Shown: in pieces, positions 8,729-17,415 of the stretch
Position numbering within the stretch: the stretch's first letter is position 1
Layout of the letters: each line of letters opens with the position of its first letter
DNA from: an uncultured Alphaproteobacteria bacterium
GTDB taxonomy: Bacteria; Pseudomonadota; Alphaproteobacteria; HIMB59; GCA-002718135
Length of the DNA: 64,000 nucleotides
Direction of reading: 5' to 3'
NCBI GenBank assembly: GCA_902588745.1
Contig: CACIQI010000001.1
Location: forward strand, 167,591-231,590
The notes under the pieces: model-generated
What the model was told of the DNA's origin: nothing
The model's database searches: none
What the model saw: only the letters and a program-made list of their open reading frames with translations
Position numbers and translations under genes: made by a program

Positions 8729-9768
8729 ATTTCATCCTGTGGTAGTTTATAATTTACTTTCTCTCTCCATGTATCAAGAGCTTGAAGATTTCCTAATGTA
8801 TCTTCCCAAGTCATTGCTGGATGAGGAGGTTGTGTTTTTTCTTTTGCAATACACTGACTTGCAAGTTCTCCTTCAAAGAAAAACAAATGCTCTGGGCCTT
8901 TAACATCTATAATATCTTCGTTACCATTTTTTGTAATAATTATTTTAGCATGGTAAGGCCCACCTTCTCTTCCAGGCATCCATGGGTCTGGCAACTCAAT
9001 TGTACCTTCCGACCCAGTAATAACTGCATTATTTTTCATACTTTCCATAACTGCTGTTGAGACTTTTGCTTTGATACCATTTTTGAATTCTAAATTTGCA
9101 TGTGCAACTTCATCAACACCTGTTTCCCCTATTCTCGCTTCAGCATCTATAAATTTAGGTTCTAAAAATTTTTCACCAGTTGCTACACCAGCAATTAATC
9201 TAGAAAAAGAAATAGGATAAAGACCAACATCAAGAATACCTCCGCCTGCTAAATTTTTATTAAATAATCTGTGATCTGGTATAGTTTTACCCATATCAAA
9301 ACCAAAAGAAGCTTCAATTGATGTTATATCTCCTATCGTTTTATTTTTTATTACCTCTAAAAGTTTTGGAATTTGAGGATGACAACGATACATAAAGCCT
9401 TCCATATAGAATACTCCAGCTTCTTTTACTGCCTCTATAATTTTTTTACCTTCGATTAAATTTACAGCACCTGGTTTTTCACAAAGAACATGTTTTCCTT
9501 TACCTGCAGCTTTTATTGTCCATTCAGCGTGCAAAGTATGTGGTGTGGAAATATAAATAGCATCGATATGTTCTGAGTTTATAATATCATCATAATTATC
9601 AAATCTAAAATCAGGATGAATATCGTATTTATCGCCAAAGTTTTTTCGGCGATCATCATTTTTACTTGCTATACTAACCAGCTGCCCAGAGTAAGAACCT
9701 TTTAGTCCGTCTGCAAAATTATTTGCTATACTTCCTGGCCCAATAATTCCCCATTTAATTTTTTCCAT
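8725..9768 (-). CDS. Gfo/Idh/MocA family oxidoreductase
   Basis: A 347-residue dehydrogenase starting at the ATG at 9768 (MEKIKWGIIGPGSIANNF). A longer frame reaching 9822 would overlap the upstream permease gene and lacks support. The Rossmann GIIGPG is at about 7-12, followed by the conserved CEKPGAV motif and GGGILDVGLYP, which contains the D-x-G-x-Y catalytic region. This composition resembles trans-1,2-dihydrobenzene-1,2-diol/D-xylose dehydrogenase-type members. It follows the fused permease after 1 bp and overlaps the aldo/keto reductase by 4 bp. Probably an intracellular sugar dehydrogenase for the substrate of this second transporter. Confidence 0.9.
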   Translation of the reverse strand: MEKIKWGIIGPGSIANNFADGLKGSYSGQLVSIASKNDDRRKNFGDKYDIHPDFRFDNYDDIINSEHIDAIYISTPHTLHAEWTIKAAGKGKHVLCEKPGAVNLIEGKKIIEAVKEAGVFYMEGFMYRCHPQIPKLLEVIKNKTIGDITSIEASFGFDMGKTIPDHRLFNKNLAGGGILDVGLYPISFSRLIAGVATGEKFLEPKFIDAEARIGETGVDEVAHANLEFKNGIKAKVSTAVMESMKNNAVITGSEGTIELPDPWMPGREGGPYHAKIIITKNGNEDIIDVKGPEHLFFFEGELASQCIAKEKTQPPHPAMTWEDTLGNLQALDTWREKVNYKLPQDEI

Positions 9769-9769
9769 A

Positions 9770-11596
9770 TTAACCTTTGACAGCTCCAGCTGATAGGCCT
9801 GCAATGTAATATTTTTGAACAAAAGAAAAAATAACTATAATTGGAATTGTCGTTAAGGTTGCAAAAGCCATAGCTTGTCCATACTGCGGCTCTTGTCCAA
9901 CACTAAGCGCAAATACTTCCGTCATGCCAAGAGGGATAGTGTAATTAAGGTCATCCCTTAATATTATAAGAGGCCATAAGAAACTATTCCATGAATTAAC
10001 AAATGTAATGATTGCTAGAGTAGCAATACCAGGCCACACAAGTGGGACAACTATTTGCCAAAATATTCTGAATTCACCAGCCCCATCTGATCTTGCTGCT
10101 TGAATTAATTCATCAGGAACAGACGTGATGAATTGTCTCATCATAAAAATTCCTATAGCAGGAGCAACAAAAGGAATGATTAGTCCCGATAAAGTATCAT
10201 TCATTCCCATTCTACCCACTAAAACATAAAGAGGAATCATTATAATTGGAAAAGGTATCATTGCAGTTGCTACCATAAATATGAAAAGCCTGTTTTTTCC
10301 TTTAAAGTTATATTTTGCAAATGCATACCCGGCTAAAGTACATAAAAAAATTGTTAGAATAGTAACAGCAATAGCAACAAAGAAGGAATTGAATATCCAT
10401 AAACTTGCTGGAAACTCAGTAAACAATTTTGTTACATTTTCCCAATTAGGACTTTTAGACCACATAATTGGAGGCCATGCCATTATTTCTGCTGTTGATT
10501 TTACTGAAGAGGTAAGCATAAAAGCATAAGGTATAAGTGTTATCAAACCTATGATTGTTATTATAAAATTTAATGAATATTTACCAATTTTTGGAGATAA
10601 AGATTTTTTACTAGAACTAGAAGACTCTATTGGAAAAATATTAGCAATAAAATCTATAATAGGAGATAAAATTCTCTCAATAAAACTTTTTTTAGCGTCC
10701 TGATCTAAATTGGATGCAAATGATCTAAATTGAAATAATGATATAGCTAAAATACAGATGAACATAAATACACCAATAGAAGAACCGAACCCTAATTTGA
10801 GTTGATTGAAACCTCTTTCCATCATGTAAACAACCATTGATTTAGCATGAGTTGGAACATCGTTTCCACTATACATAACAAATACATCCTCGAATATTTG
10901 GAATGATCCAATAGAAACAATTATACAAACAAATAGTGTTACTGGTGCTAGTTGAGGAAGCGTAACATACCAAAATTGATGCCAAGCCGTTGCACCATCT
11001 ATTTTTGCAGCTTCATACAAAGTTCTATCTATAAATTGCAAACCAGCTAAAAAATAAATACAGGTTAAACCAGTCCATCTCCATATTACTAACATCATCA
11101 CAGACCACTTTGAGGTTGCTGAAGATTCAACCCAATTGATTGGTTCAATTCCAATAAATCCAATTACATAATTAAGTAATCCAAATTCACTATTTAATAT
11201 CATCTTGAAAGTTAATGCAGCCGCAACAACCGAAGTAACAATCGGTGAGAAAAATACTAAACGCCAAAAAGGTTTTAGTTTTAAGCTATGACTATTTAGA
11301 GCAAGAGCTAATAAAAGAGCCAGAGGAATAGTAATAAATACACTGCCAGCAGAATAAAATACTGTATTTTGAAAAGTTTCCCAAAAATTTTGGTCTTTAA
11401 AGAATAAATATTCAAAATTTCCCCACCCCCTAGGTTTAGGAGCTTTTACACCTTTCCATTTGTAAAAAGCTAAAATAAAAGAAGCTATGGTAGGTAATAG
11501 AAAAAAAATTGTAAAAATAATATAAAATGGAGATATAAAAAAATACGGTGCAACCTTTTCGGGTCTTAATCTTCGACTATTACTCACAACTGACAT
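9770..11596 (-). CDS. Fused two-domain sugar ABC transporter permease (MalF-MalG type fusion)
   Basis: A 608-residue membrane protein containing two complete CUT1 permease domains in one uninterrupted frame. The first (about 1-295) has the EAA loop LYEAAKIDGATAWHQFWYV then TLPQL. The second (about 335-608) has LIQAARSDGAGEFRIFWQIV then VPLV, and ends YYIAGLSAGAVKG as MalG-type proteins do. A hydrophilic linker of about 45 residues, rich in Ser and Lys (SSSSSKKS), joins them. CUT1 importers normally use two separate permeases. The gene lies between its binding protein (upstream) and a Gfo/Idh gene (1 bp downstream). No ATPase gene is in this operon, so it probably relies on a shared ATPase such as 2511-3584. 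Confidence 0.92.
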   Translation of the reverse strand: MSVVSNSRRLRPEKVAPYFFISPFYIIFTIFFLLPTIASFILAFYKWKGVKAPKPRGWGNFEYLFFKDQNFWETFQNTVFYSAGSVFITIPLALLLALALNSHSLKLKPFWRLVFFSPIVTSVVAAALTFKMILNSEFGLLNYVIGFIGIEPINWVESSATSKWSVMMLVIWRWTGLTCIYFLAGLQFIDRTLYEAAKIDGATAWHQFWYVTLPQLAPVTLFVCIIVSIGSFQIFEDVFVMYSGNDVPTHAKSMVVYMMERGFNQLKLGFGSSIGVFMFICILAISLFQFRSFASNLDQDAKKSFIERILSPIIDFIANIFPIESSSSSKKSLSPKIGKYSLNFIITIIGLITLIPYAFMLTSSVKSTAEIMAWPPIMWSKSPNWENVTKLFTEFPASLWIFNSFFVAIAVTILTIFLCTLAGYAFAKYNFKGKNRLFIFMVATAMIPFPIIMIPLYVLVGRMGMNDTLSGLIIPFVAPAIGIFMMRQFITSVPDELIQAARSDGAGEFRIFWQIVVPLVWPGIATLAIITFVNSWNSFLWPLIILRDDLNYTIPLGMTEVFALSVGQEPQYGQAMAFATLTTIPIIVIFSFVQKYYIAGLSAGAVKG

Positions 11597-11621
11597 ATTA
11601 TTATTTTGATTTGATTTTTAA

Positions 11622-11645
11622 AAAGCAGGGTAAAAACCCTGCTTT
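11622..11645 (-). promoter_or_regulatory. Intercistronic hairpin after the second binding-protein gene
   Basis: Perfect 10-bp arms AAAGCAGGGT (11622-11631) and ACCCTGCTTT (11636-11645) with a 4-nt AAAA loop, in the 61-bp gap between binding protein and fused permease. No convincing T-run follows on the minus strand. Probably an mRNA stability or attenuation element that favours binding-protein expression. Confidence 0.75.
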
Positions 11646-11657
11646 AAAAATTATCGT

Positions 11658-12911
11658 CTATAAAAAGTCAAGTTCATCCTGAACTTGTGAAATGAACCTT
11701 TCATGAGCTTCCTCAGCCGTGATTTCTCCATTAGCTAGTAATGTTGTTAAATCACGAGAAACACTATCAATAATAGCTCGACCAACATGCTGATAGTCAT
11801 CAGCACTTGAACCAGCTACAGAAATGAATGGTTCAGCAAATTTTTGACCTCCATAAAAATCAAATTTTTTATCTGCAATTCTTGGATCTTCAAGAGCAGC
11901 CAATAAAGTAGGCATTCCTCCGAAGAAATCATATTTTGCAATTTGACCTTCATATGAAAAGTAAGCGAGTTCAAGTAACTTTTTAGCAACGTCTACAGCT
12001 TCTGAAGATTTATGAATGGCAAAACCAGTTCCACCCCAGTGAAAAGTTTTATATCCTTCATCTCCCCAAGTAGGAAGAGGAGCAACTCTCCACTCACCAG
12101 ATTGTGTATCCTTAACTGTAGGTTGTAAACAACAGTTGTTATACCAGTCAGGCGCCATAGTTCCTACAGTTTGCTTTGAATTGTAAAGAACACCAGGTGT
12201 TTGACCCCAATAGTCAGTAGTATAATTAATTACTCCGGATGCAAAAGCTTCTTCTTGGAATTTTAAAACCTCCATGAAAAGATCTTCATCCATTTCAAAT
12301 TCACCATCTTCATTGAAGAATTTACCACCAGCTTGTTGGTACATTCCAATAAATCTTAACTCAGATAGCATCATTGAAATTCCATCTTTTGCTAAAATTT
12401 TTCCAGTTTCCATAAACTCATCCCAAGTTTTTGGTACTGATTTACCATAACTTTCAAGAATGCTTGGGTTGTAGTAATAGACCATATAACAGCCTTCACT
12501 TTCAATTCCATATATCTCACCATTAGTGTGAGTCCAAGCAGCTACTTTTCCTGGATTCCATTGAGACATGTCACCGTACATATCTGTTAGTGGTACAAAG
12601 TTGTCTGAAATAATATCATCAACCATAAATAGACCAAAACCGCTTATCTCAATTCCTAAAAGATCAGTATGTTCAGAACCTGAAGCAATCGCCGTTAAAC
12701 TGTTTGTAGCCATATCAGGCGTAACTTGAAAATCAAAAGTAATATTATCATCTGGAAATGCAGCTTGCACTTCTTCAAGATAAGTATTGAAATAATCAAC
12801 ATAGAGCTGGTTATGCGTCCACATTGAAAGTGTAATATCTCTAGCATTTGAAGTTGATGAAAACCCAACTAAAACTGCAAGAGACAAAATTAAGGATTTA
12901 ATTAATTTCAT
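11658..12911 (-). CDS. Extracellular sugar-binding protein of ABC transporter (SBP_bac_1 type)
   Basis: A 417-residue protein with a signal peptide (MKLIKSLILSLAVLVGFSST, cleavage likely just after the following SNA) and a mature start DITLSMWTHNQ typical of CUT1 binding proteins. Length fits the family. The start is supported by the strong AAAGGGAGGA site 4 bp upstream. It is the first gene of the operon with the fused permease, a Gfo/Idh dehydrogenase and an aldo/keto reductase. Ligand is unknown: sugar, polyol or sugar acid are all possible. It differs clearly from the GtsA-like protein at 5397-6641. Confidence 0.9.
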   Translation of the reverse strand: MKLIKSLILSLAVLVGFSSTSNARDITLSMWTHNQLYVDYFNTYLEEVQAAFPDDNITFDFQVTPDMATNSLTAIASGSEHTDLLGIEISGFGLFMVDDIISDNFVPLTDMYGDMSQWNPGKVAAWTHTNGEIYGIESEGCYMVYYYNPSILESYGKSVPKTWDEFMETGKILAKDGISMMLSELRFIGMYQQAGGKFFNEDGEFEMDEDLFMEVLKFQEEAFASGVINYTTDYWGQTPGVLYNSKQTVGTMAPDWYNNCCLQPTVKDTQSGEWRVAPLPTWGDEGYKTFHWGGTGFAIHKSSEAVDVAKKLLELAYFSYEGQIAKYDFFGGMPTLLAALEDPRIADKKFDFYGGQKFAEPFISVAGSSADDYQHVGRAIIDSVSRDLTTLLANGEITAEEAHERFISQVQDELDFL

Positions 12912-12915
12912 CTAT

Positions 12916-12925
12916 TCCTCCCTTT
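12916..12925 (-). promoter_or_regulatory. Strong Shine-Dalgarno site of the second binding-protein gene
   Basis: AAAGGGAGGA on the minus strand, 4 bp before the ATG at 12911, identical to the sites at 6647-6656 and 23455-23464. Confidence 0.85.
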
Positions 12926-13004
12926 AATATATCTTTTAAAAGTTAAATTGATCGAAAAATCAAGATAAAAAAAATGTATTTAACTATTAAATAATCTTGT
13001 TTTT

Positions 13005-13832
13005 TTAGTTATTTGGTGAAAGCACTTGCTCGTGAGGCATTACTATTTTTTTTTGAAATTCAGTGAGATTTGAAAGTAGTTTTTTTGAAGGTCGATAAGG
13101 GTGTCTGAAAAAACCCCAAGAAGGCCCATATCTGTAAACAACAATTCTTCTTTCTCCTTTATTTGTTCTTTTTGCAGAACCATGACAAAGTGAATCAACA
13201 AATAATAGTCCATCACCAGCTTTTAAATAAATTTCTTTTGAAGCTGTCATATTCTCAGCAGATGTAACTTTTCCTTTTTTCATAGAATGTTTTTCAAATT
13301 CTGGATGACGTATATTTGATTTATGAGAAGAAGGTATAATAACTGTACCACCATCACCTGGACCGATATCACTTAGTGCCAATAAAATATTTACTTGTCC
13401 GCAATGAAACTTCCCTTCCTGAAATCTAAAATGATTTCTTTGAAGTCCTTCATGATGACCAGAGTGAATTCCTATAGCTTCACCCGGCCCTCTTATATTA
13501 GCAAAGTTTTCATCAATAAATAAAGGTCCATGATGTTGATCAAAAGTATTTTTACCTCCAACAAAATGAAGCATATGATTTATCCATGAAGGATGATCAA
13601 TTAATTTTTCAAACGGTTTTCCAGCTTCATAAATTTGTTGAAGATTTAAACCTTCTTTGCCACCGTAATTATGACCATGAACATATCCAGCCCATTCATT
13701 ATTTTTTAAAATTTTTAATTTATCTAAAATTTTATTAAGATCTTTTAGTTCTTTTTTAGTTAATGCATTTTCAATTATTAAATATCCATTTAGATCAAAC
13801 AAATATTCATCAAGCTTTGAAACTTTTTTCAT
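13005..13832 (-). CDS. Phytanoyl-CoA dioxygenase (PhyH) family protein
   Basis: A 275-residue protein from the ATG at 13832. A TTG start six codons upstream (13850) is possible but neither has a clear ribosome site. The core has GIHSGHHEGL (probable HxE iron ligands), the strand segment NILLALSDIGPGDGGTVIIP with SSHKSN, then GDGLLFVDSLCHGSAKRT (distal His) and GERRIVVYRYG (2-oxoglutarate-binding Arg), as in Fe(II)/2OG PhyH enzymes. The HxE instead of the common WHxD is less canonical. It lies 41 bp downstream of class II aldolase on the same strand. Substrate unknown; a small-molecule hydroxylase is likely. Confidence 0.8.
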   Translation of the reverse strand: MKKVSKLDEYLFDLNGYLIIENALTKKELKDLNKILDKLKILKNNEWAGYVHGHNYGGKEGLNLQQIYEAGKPFEKLIDHPSWINHMLHFVGGKNTFDQHHGPLFIDENFANIRGPGEAIGIHSGHHEGLQRNHFRFQEGKFHCGQVNILLALSDIGPGDGGTVIIPSSHKSNIRHPEFEKHSMKKGKVTSAENMTASKEIYLKAGDGLLFVDSLCHGSAKRTNKGERRIVVYRYGPSWGFFRHPYRPSKKLLSNLTEFQKKIVMPHEQVLSPNN

Positions 13833-13873
13833 ATTTATTATTTGAAGCAAAAATTATTTTTTTTCAATTAAAA

Positions 13874-14938
13874 TTAATTAATGACTGCTTTAAATTCGCC
13901 AGATTTATATCTTGTAGCCATTTCCCCCAAAGATATGGAATTAATAGAAGAGGCATTCCCTGCTGTTCCAAATTCTTGAAGTCTACTTTTTACAACTTCT
14001 TTCATTGCGTCTTTTGAAAGTAATAAATATTTTCTAGGATCAAATTGAGAGGGGTTTTCATGGAAATATTTTCTCACTGCAGCTGTGGCTGCTAGTCTTA
14101 AATCTGTATCAACATTAACTTTTCTAACACCATGTTTAATACCTTCTTGAATTTCGGAAACAGGCACACCATAAGTTTCTTTAATTTTTCCACCATATTC
14201 ATTAATAGTTTTTATTAATTTTTGTGGTACAGAAGATGATCCATGCATAACTAAATGAGTATTTGGAAGTCTTGAATGTATTTCTTTAATTCTATCGATT
14301 GCTAAAATATCACCTGTAGGTGGTCTAGAAAATTTATATGCACCATGACTTGTTCCTATGGCAATTGCTAGAGCATCAACATTTGTTGCTTTAACAAAAT
14401 CTGAAGCCTCATTTGGATCTGTTAACAATTGGTCATGATCAAGTTTACCTTCTGCTCCAACACCATCTTCTTTTTCACCAGTTCCAGTTTCTAAAGAGCC
14501 TAAACATCCAATTTCACCTTCTACTGACACTCCCAATGCATGAGCCATATCCGTAGTTTCTCTTGTAACTCTAACATTATAATCAAAATCTGAAGGTGTT
14601 TTTTGATCATCTAATAAAGAACCATCCATCATTACGGAGGTAAAACCAAGATCGATGCAATTTTTACAATCTGATGGAGAACCACCGTGATCTTGATGTA
14701 AAACAGTTGGGATGTCTGAAAACTCATCCATTGCTGCTTCAACTAATTTTTTAACAAAAATTGGTCCAGCATATTTTCTAGCAGCTCCAGACGCTTGCAG
14801 AATTACAGGGCTATTTAATTCTTTAGCCCCTTCCATTATTGCTCTTATTGCTTCTAAGTTATTTACATTAAAAGCTGGTACACCATAATTATTTTCAGCA
14901 GCATGATCTAATAGTTGTCGAAGCGAAATTAATGACAT
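13874..14938 (-). CDS. fba: Class II fructose-bisphosphate aldolase
   Basis: A 354-residue class II (zinc) aldolase of the CbbA/Fba type that cleaves fructose-1,6-bisphosphate to dihydroxyacetone phosphate and glyceraldehyde-3-phosphate. Seen are [10 protein letters not shown] near the N-terminus, HQDHGG at 81-86 (catalytic Asp83 and zinc His84), [15 protein letters not shown] and MHGSSSVP with further zinc and phosphate-binding residues, and [10 protein letters not shown] near the C-terminus. Length matches the family. It starts 44 bp from a divergent MFS transporter and precedes a PhyH gene. Within this sugar region it links uptake to lower glycolysis. Tagatose-bisphosphate aldolase is a less likely alternative. 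Confidence 0.95.
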   Translation of the reverse strand: MSLISLRQLLDHAAENNYGVPAFNVNNLEAIRAIMEGAKELNSPVILQASGAARKYAGPIFVKKLVEAAMDEFSDIPTVLHQDHGGSPSDCKNCIDLGFTSVMMDGSLLDDQKTPSDFDYNVRVTRETTDMAHALGVSVEGEIGCLGSLETGTGEKEDGVGAEGKLDHDQLLTDPNEASDFVKATNVDALAIAIGTSHGAYKFSRPPTGDILAIDRIKEIHSRLPNTHLVMHGSSSVPQKLIKTINEYGGKIKETYGVPVSEIQEGIKHGVRKVNVDTDLRLAATAAVRKYFHENPSQFDPRKYLLLSKDAMKEVVKSRLQEFGTAGNASSINSISLGEMATRYKSGEFKAVIN

Positions 14939-14982
14939 ATGACAACTCTAATAAACATAATAACAATTAATTCAACTAAACA

Positions 14983-16095
14983 GTGAAAGAAATTTTAAAA
15001 TATTCTTGCCTAATTTTTTTATATGCATTGTCACATAGTTATTTAGCAACATGTTTTGCTATTGATTTAAAAATAAAAGGTTATGAAGAACGTTACATAG
15101 GTCTATCGTTATCATTATGGGGTATTGGAGTTATTTTAGGAGCATTATTACATAATTTAATAAGAAAAAAATTAAATTTGATTTCAACAATTTTGTATGG
15201 TTCATTGATTCAATTTACATTCTCATTAATTTTTTTATTTGATCAGAATACTTTCCTTGTAGCTTTAATGCAATTTGTTATGGGTATAACAAGCACAATT
15301 AATTCATTAACGCTTGAATCACACATCAGCTCTAAATTTAAAAAATCATCTGGTTTCTACATATCTTTATTTTGGTCATCTGCTGGATTAGGCGCAATTA
15401 CTGGAAGTCTATTTATAGCAATTAATGGTATAAATAATTTTACCTATTATTTAGCTGTTTTATTTTTTCTTATGCATTTTATTCCAATCTATTTATTTCG
15501 TTTATCTATTAGTAAAATTGCTATTGAAAACCTTAGTCTTAAATTATCTAAAAACGTTTTAAGTAAAATTAAATATTTACTTTTTTGTGTAATATTATTT
15601 GGTGTATGTGATGCTGGATTCAGTTCTTTATTTCCATCTTACTTATTAGAAGAAAATTATAGTGATAAGCAAATTGGAAGAATTAATTTTTTAGCAGGAG
15701 CAATAGCATTATTTTTTTATCCATTTATGGGCAAGCTAGTTGACAATTATAATAAAACTATAATTTTTAATTTATTTTGCTTCATTAACTTAATTAACTT
15801 ATTAGTACTTTATTCAATTAGTGATTTTTATATCTATGTAATTTGTGTTGCTTTTTACTATTATACAATTGGGACAGTTTTTTTAATTACATTTAATATT
15901 GTTGGAAAAAAACTTGAAGGAGGAGTTATAGTTTTTGGAATAGCAGGACACTATATAAGTGAGAATATCGGGAGTTTTCTTGGACCTAATCTTATTGGAA
16001 ATATTATTAATATAAATATAAATTATTTCTTTTTAGTTTTTTTTGTTATCTATATTTTAATTATAGGATTATTTAATTTTAATAATTTTAAATGA
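14983..16095 (+). CDS. MFS transporter
   Basis: A 370-residue protein made almost entirely of hydrophobic helices (about 11-12 predicted by eye), starting at a GTG codon at 14983. The first cytoplasmic loop region ERYIGLSLSLWGIGVILG and the central loop NYSDKQIGRINFLAGAIALF followed by FYPFMGKLVDN resemble the A-motif regions of the major facilitator superfamily. It is divergent from the aldolase gene and 17 bp upstream of a Gfo/Idh gene on the same strand, suggesting a two-gene unit. It may import or export a sugar or sugar derivative. Short for an MFS protein, but no truncation is evident. Confidence 0.82.
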   Translation: MKEILKYSCLIFLYALSHSYLATCFAIDLKIKGYEERYIGLSLSLWGIGVILGALLHNLIRKKLNLISTILYGSLIQFTFSLIFLFDQNTFLVALMQFVMGITSTINSLTLESHISSKFKKSSGFYISLFWSSAGLGAITGSLFIAINGINNFTYYLAVLFFLMHFIPIYLFRLSISKIAIENLSLKLSKNVLSKIKYLLFCVILFGVCDAGFSSLFPSYLLEENYSDKQIGRINFLAGAIALFFYPFMGKLVDNYNKTIIFNLFCFINLINLLVLYSISDFYIYVICVAFYYYTIGTVFLITFNIVGKKLEGGVIVFGIAGHYISENIGSFLGPNLIGNIINININYFFLVFFVIYILIIGLFNFNNFK

Positions 16096-16112
16096 CTATA
16101 AAATAATAAAAT

Positions 16113-17279
16113 ATGGAAAAAAATTTAAGTATAGCTCTAATAGGCTTAGGTTTTGGAGCTGATTTTATTCCGATCTATCTTAATCATCCATTAGTTAGAA
16201 AATTAACAATTTTTGATACAAATATTCAAGTTTTAGAAGAGGTTGGAAATCGATTTGAATTGGCAATTAAAGCTAGAAGCTTTGAAGAAATACTTGATGA
16301 TAAAAGTATTGATGCAGTACATTTAGTAACACCAATACCTCTACATGCAAAACAAACAATTGATGTCTTTCAATCTGGTAAACATTGTGCGTGTACTGTT
16401 CCAATGGCGACAAGTATTAAAGATCTATTAGAAATATTAAAAGCCCAAAAAAAAAGTAATAAAGTTTATATGGGAATGGAAACTGCAGTTTACACACGTC
16501 ATTTCATATACGCACAAGAAATGTTAAAAAATGATAAAATTGGTAGAATTCAATTGCTTAGAGGAGCGCATTATCAAGATATGGAAAAATGGCCTTCTTA
16601 TTGGATGGGATTACCACCTATGCATTATGCTACACACGCAATTTCTCCTGTTCTTGCTTTAGCCAATACACATGCCAAATCTGTACATTGTTTTGGTTCA
16701 GGAGTTATGCGTAAAGAACTAATAAATCAATACAATAATCCTTACCCAGTTGAAACGGCAATTTTTGAATTAGAATATGATACACCTCTTGCAGCTGAAG
16801 TAACTCGAAGTTTATTTCACACGGCAAGAGATTATACTGAAAGTTTTAATGTATACGGAGAAAAGGGAACGTTTGAATGGCAGCAACTTGAAAATGATAA
16901 TCCTGTAGTATTTGAAATGAACCCAGATGAAAAATCTTCACATATTCCAAGCTTGGGCAGAGGTAATAAAATTACTTTTGAGCATATCAATGTACCAGAT
17001 CGCCAAGATTTACTACCTAAAGAAATAGCTCGTTTTACTAAAGAAGAAATATTTAATAAAGATAAAGAGCATCTTAGTTTTATTCAAGGTGGTGGTCATC
17101 ATGGATCTCACCCACATCTTGTTAATGAATTTGTAATAAGTATTCATGAAAATCGGCAACCATGGCCAAATGGATCAATTACTGCTAATTGGACGGCAGC
17201 AGGAATTTGTGCACATGAATCCGCAATGGATGGTGGTCGCAAAATATTAATTCCAAATTTTCAAAAAGATTTTGAATAA
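16113..17279 (+). CDS. Atypical Gfo/Idh/MocA family protein lacking the EKP motif
   Basis: A 388-residue protein with an N-terminal Rossmann fold (ALIGLGFGADF, residues 8-18) and the domain order of the Gfo/Idh/MocA family. Where the family has the EKP motif with its conserved Lys, this protein reads HCACTVPMATS, so Thr-Val-Pro (95-97) replaces Glu-Lys-Pro. Later it has GLPPMHYATHAISPV, where a catalytic-region His is expected, and GGGHHGSHPHLVNEF, a His-rich stretch before the C-terminal helix. It follows an MFS gene and ends 11 bp before a convergent tRNA gene. It may be a dehydrogenase with altered chemistry or a non-redox relative. Confidence 0.86.
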   Translation: MEKNLSIALIGLGFGADFIPIYLNHPLVRKLTIFDTNIQVLEEVGNRFELAIKARSFEEILDDKSIDAVHLVTPIPLHAKQTIDVFQSGKHCACTVPMATSIKDLLEILKAQKKSNKVYMGMETAVYTRHFIYAQEMLKNDKIGRIQLLRGAHYQDMEKWPSYWMGLPPMHYATHAISPVLALANTHAKSVHCFGSGVMRKELINQYNNPYPVETAIFELEYDTPLAAEVTRSLFHTARDYTESFNVYGEKGTFEWQQLENDNPVVFEMNPDEKSSHIPSLGRGNKITFEHINVPDRQDLLPKEIARFTKEEIFNKDKEHLSFIQGGGHHGSHPHLVNEFVISIHENRQPWPNGSITANWTAAGICAHESAMDGGRKILIPNFQKDFE

Positions 17280-17290
17280 AATACTTTAAA

Positions 17291-17367
17291 TGGTGGGCCC
17301 TCAGGGACTTGAACCCCGGACCACCCCGTTATGAGCGGGGCGCTCTAACCAACTGAGCTAAGAGCCC
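17291..17367 (-). tRNA. tRNA with CAT anticodon (tRNA-Ile2, lysidine type, or elongator tRNA-Met)
   Basis: A 77-nt cloverleaf on the minus strand with encoded CCA. The acceptor arm is GGGCTCT/GAGGGCCC region, the D-arm GCTCAGTTGGTTAGAGC, the anticodon stem CCCCG/CGGGG around loop CTCATAA (anticodon read from 17331-17333), and the T-loop TTCAAGT. Loop CTCATAA is shared by elongator Met and Ile2 tRNAs. The GGG-C acceptor end leans toward Ile2 (CAU modified to lysidine), but the identity is not settled. It is not an initiator, which would have C1-A72-type mispairing. Confidence 0.95.
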
Positions 17368-17415
17368 TTTTTTTTTACCTTATAGATTATTATAAATATT
17401 TTAATAATAGTTATT

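Noticed and set aside
9770..11596. Fused permease as a frameshift or assembly artefact
   Set aside because: The frame is continuous, and a plausible hydrophilic linker joins two full domains; an artefact would need loss of both a stop and a start.
12948..12963. Dyad TTGATCGAAAAATCAA upstream of the second binding-protein gene
   Set aside because: Arms are only 5 bp with an asymmetric centre; chance is likely and no regulator gene is adjacent.
17291..17367. tRNA as an integration site of a genomic island
   Set aside because: No integrase gene and no repeat of the tRNA 3' end was seen in the window.
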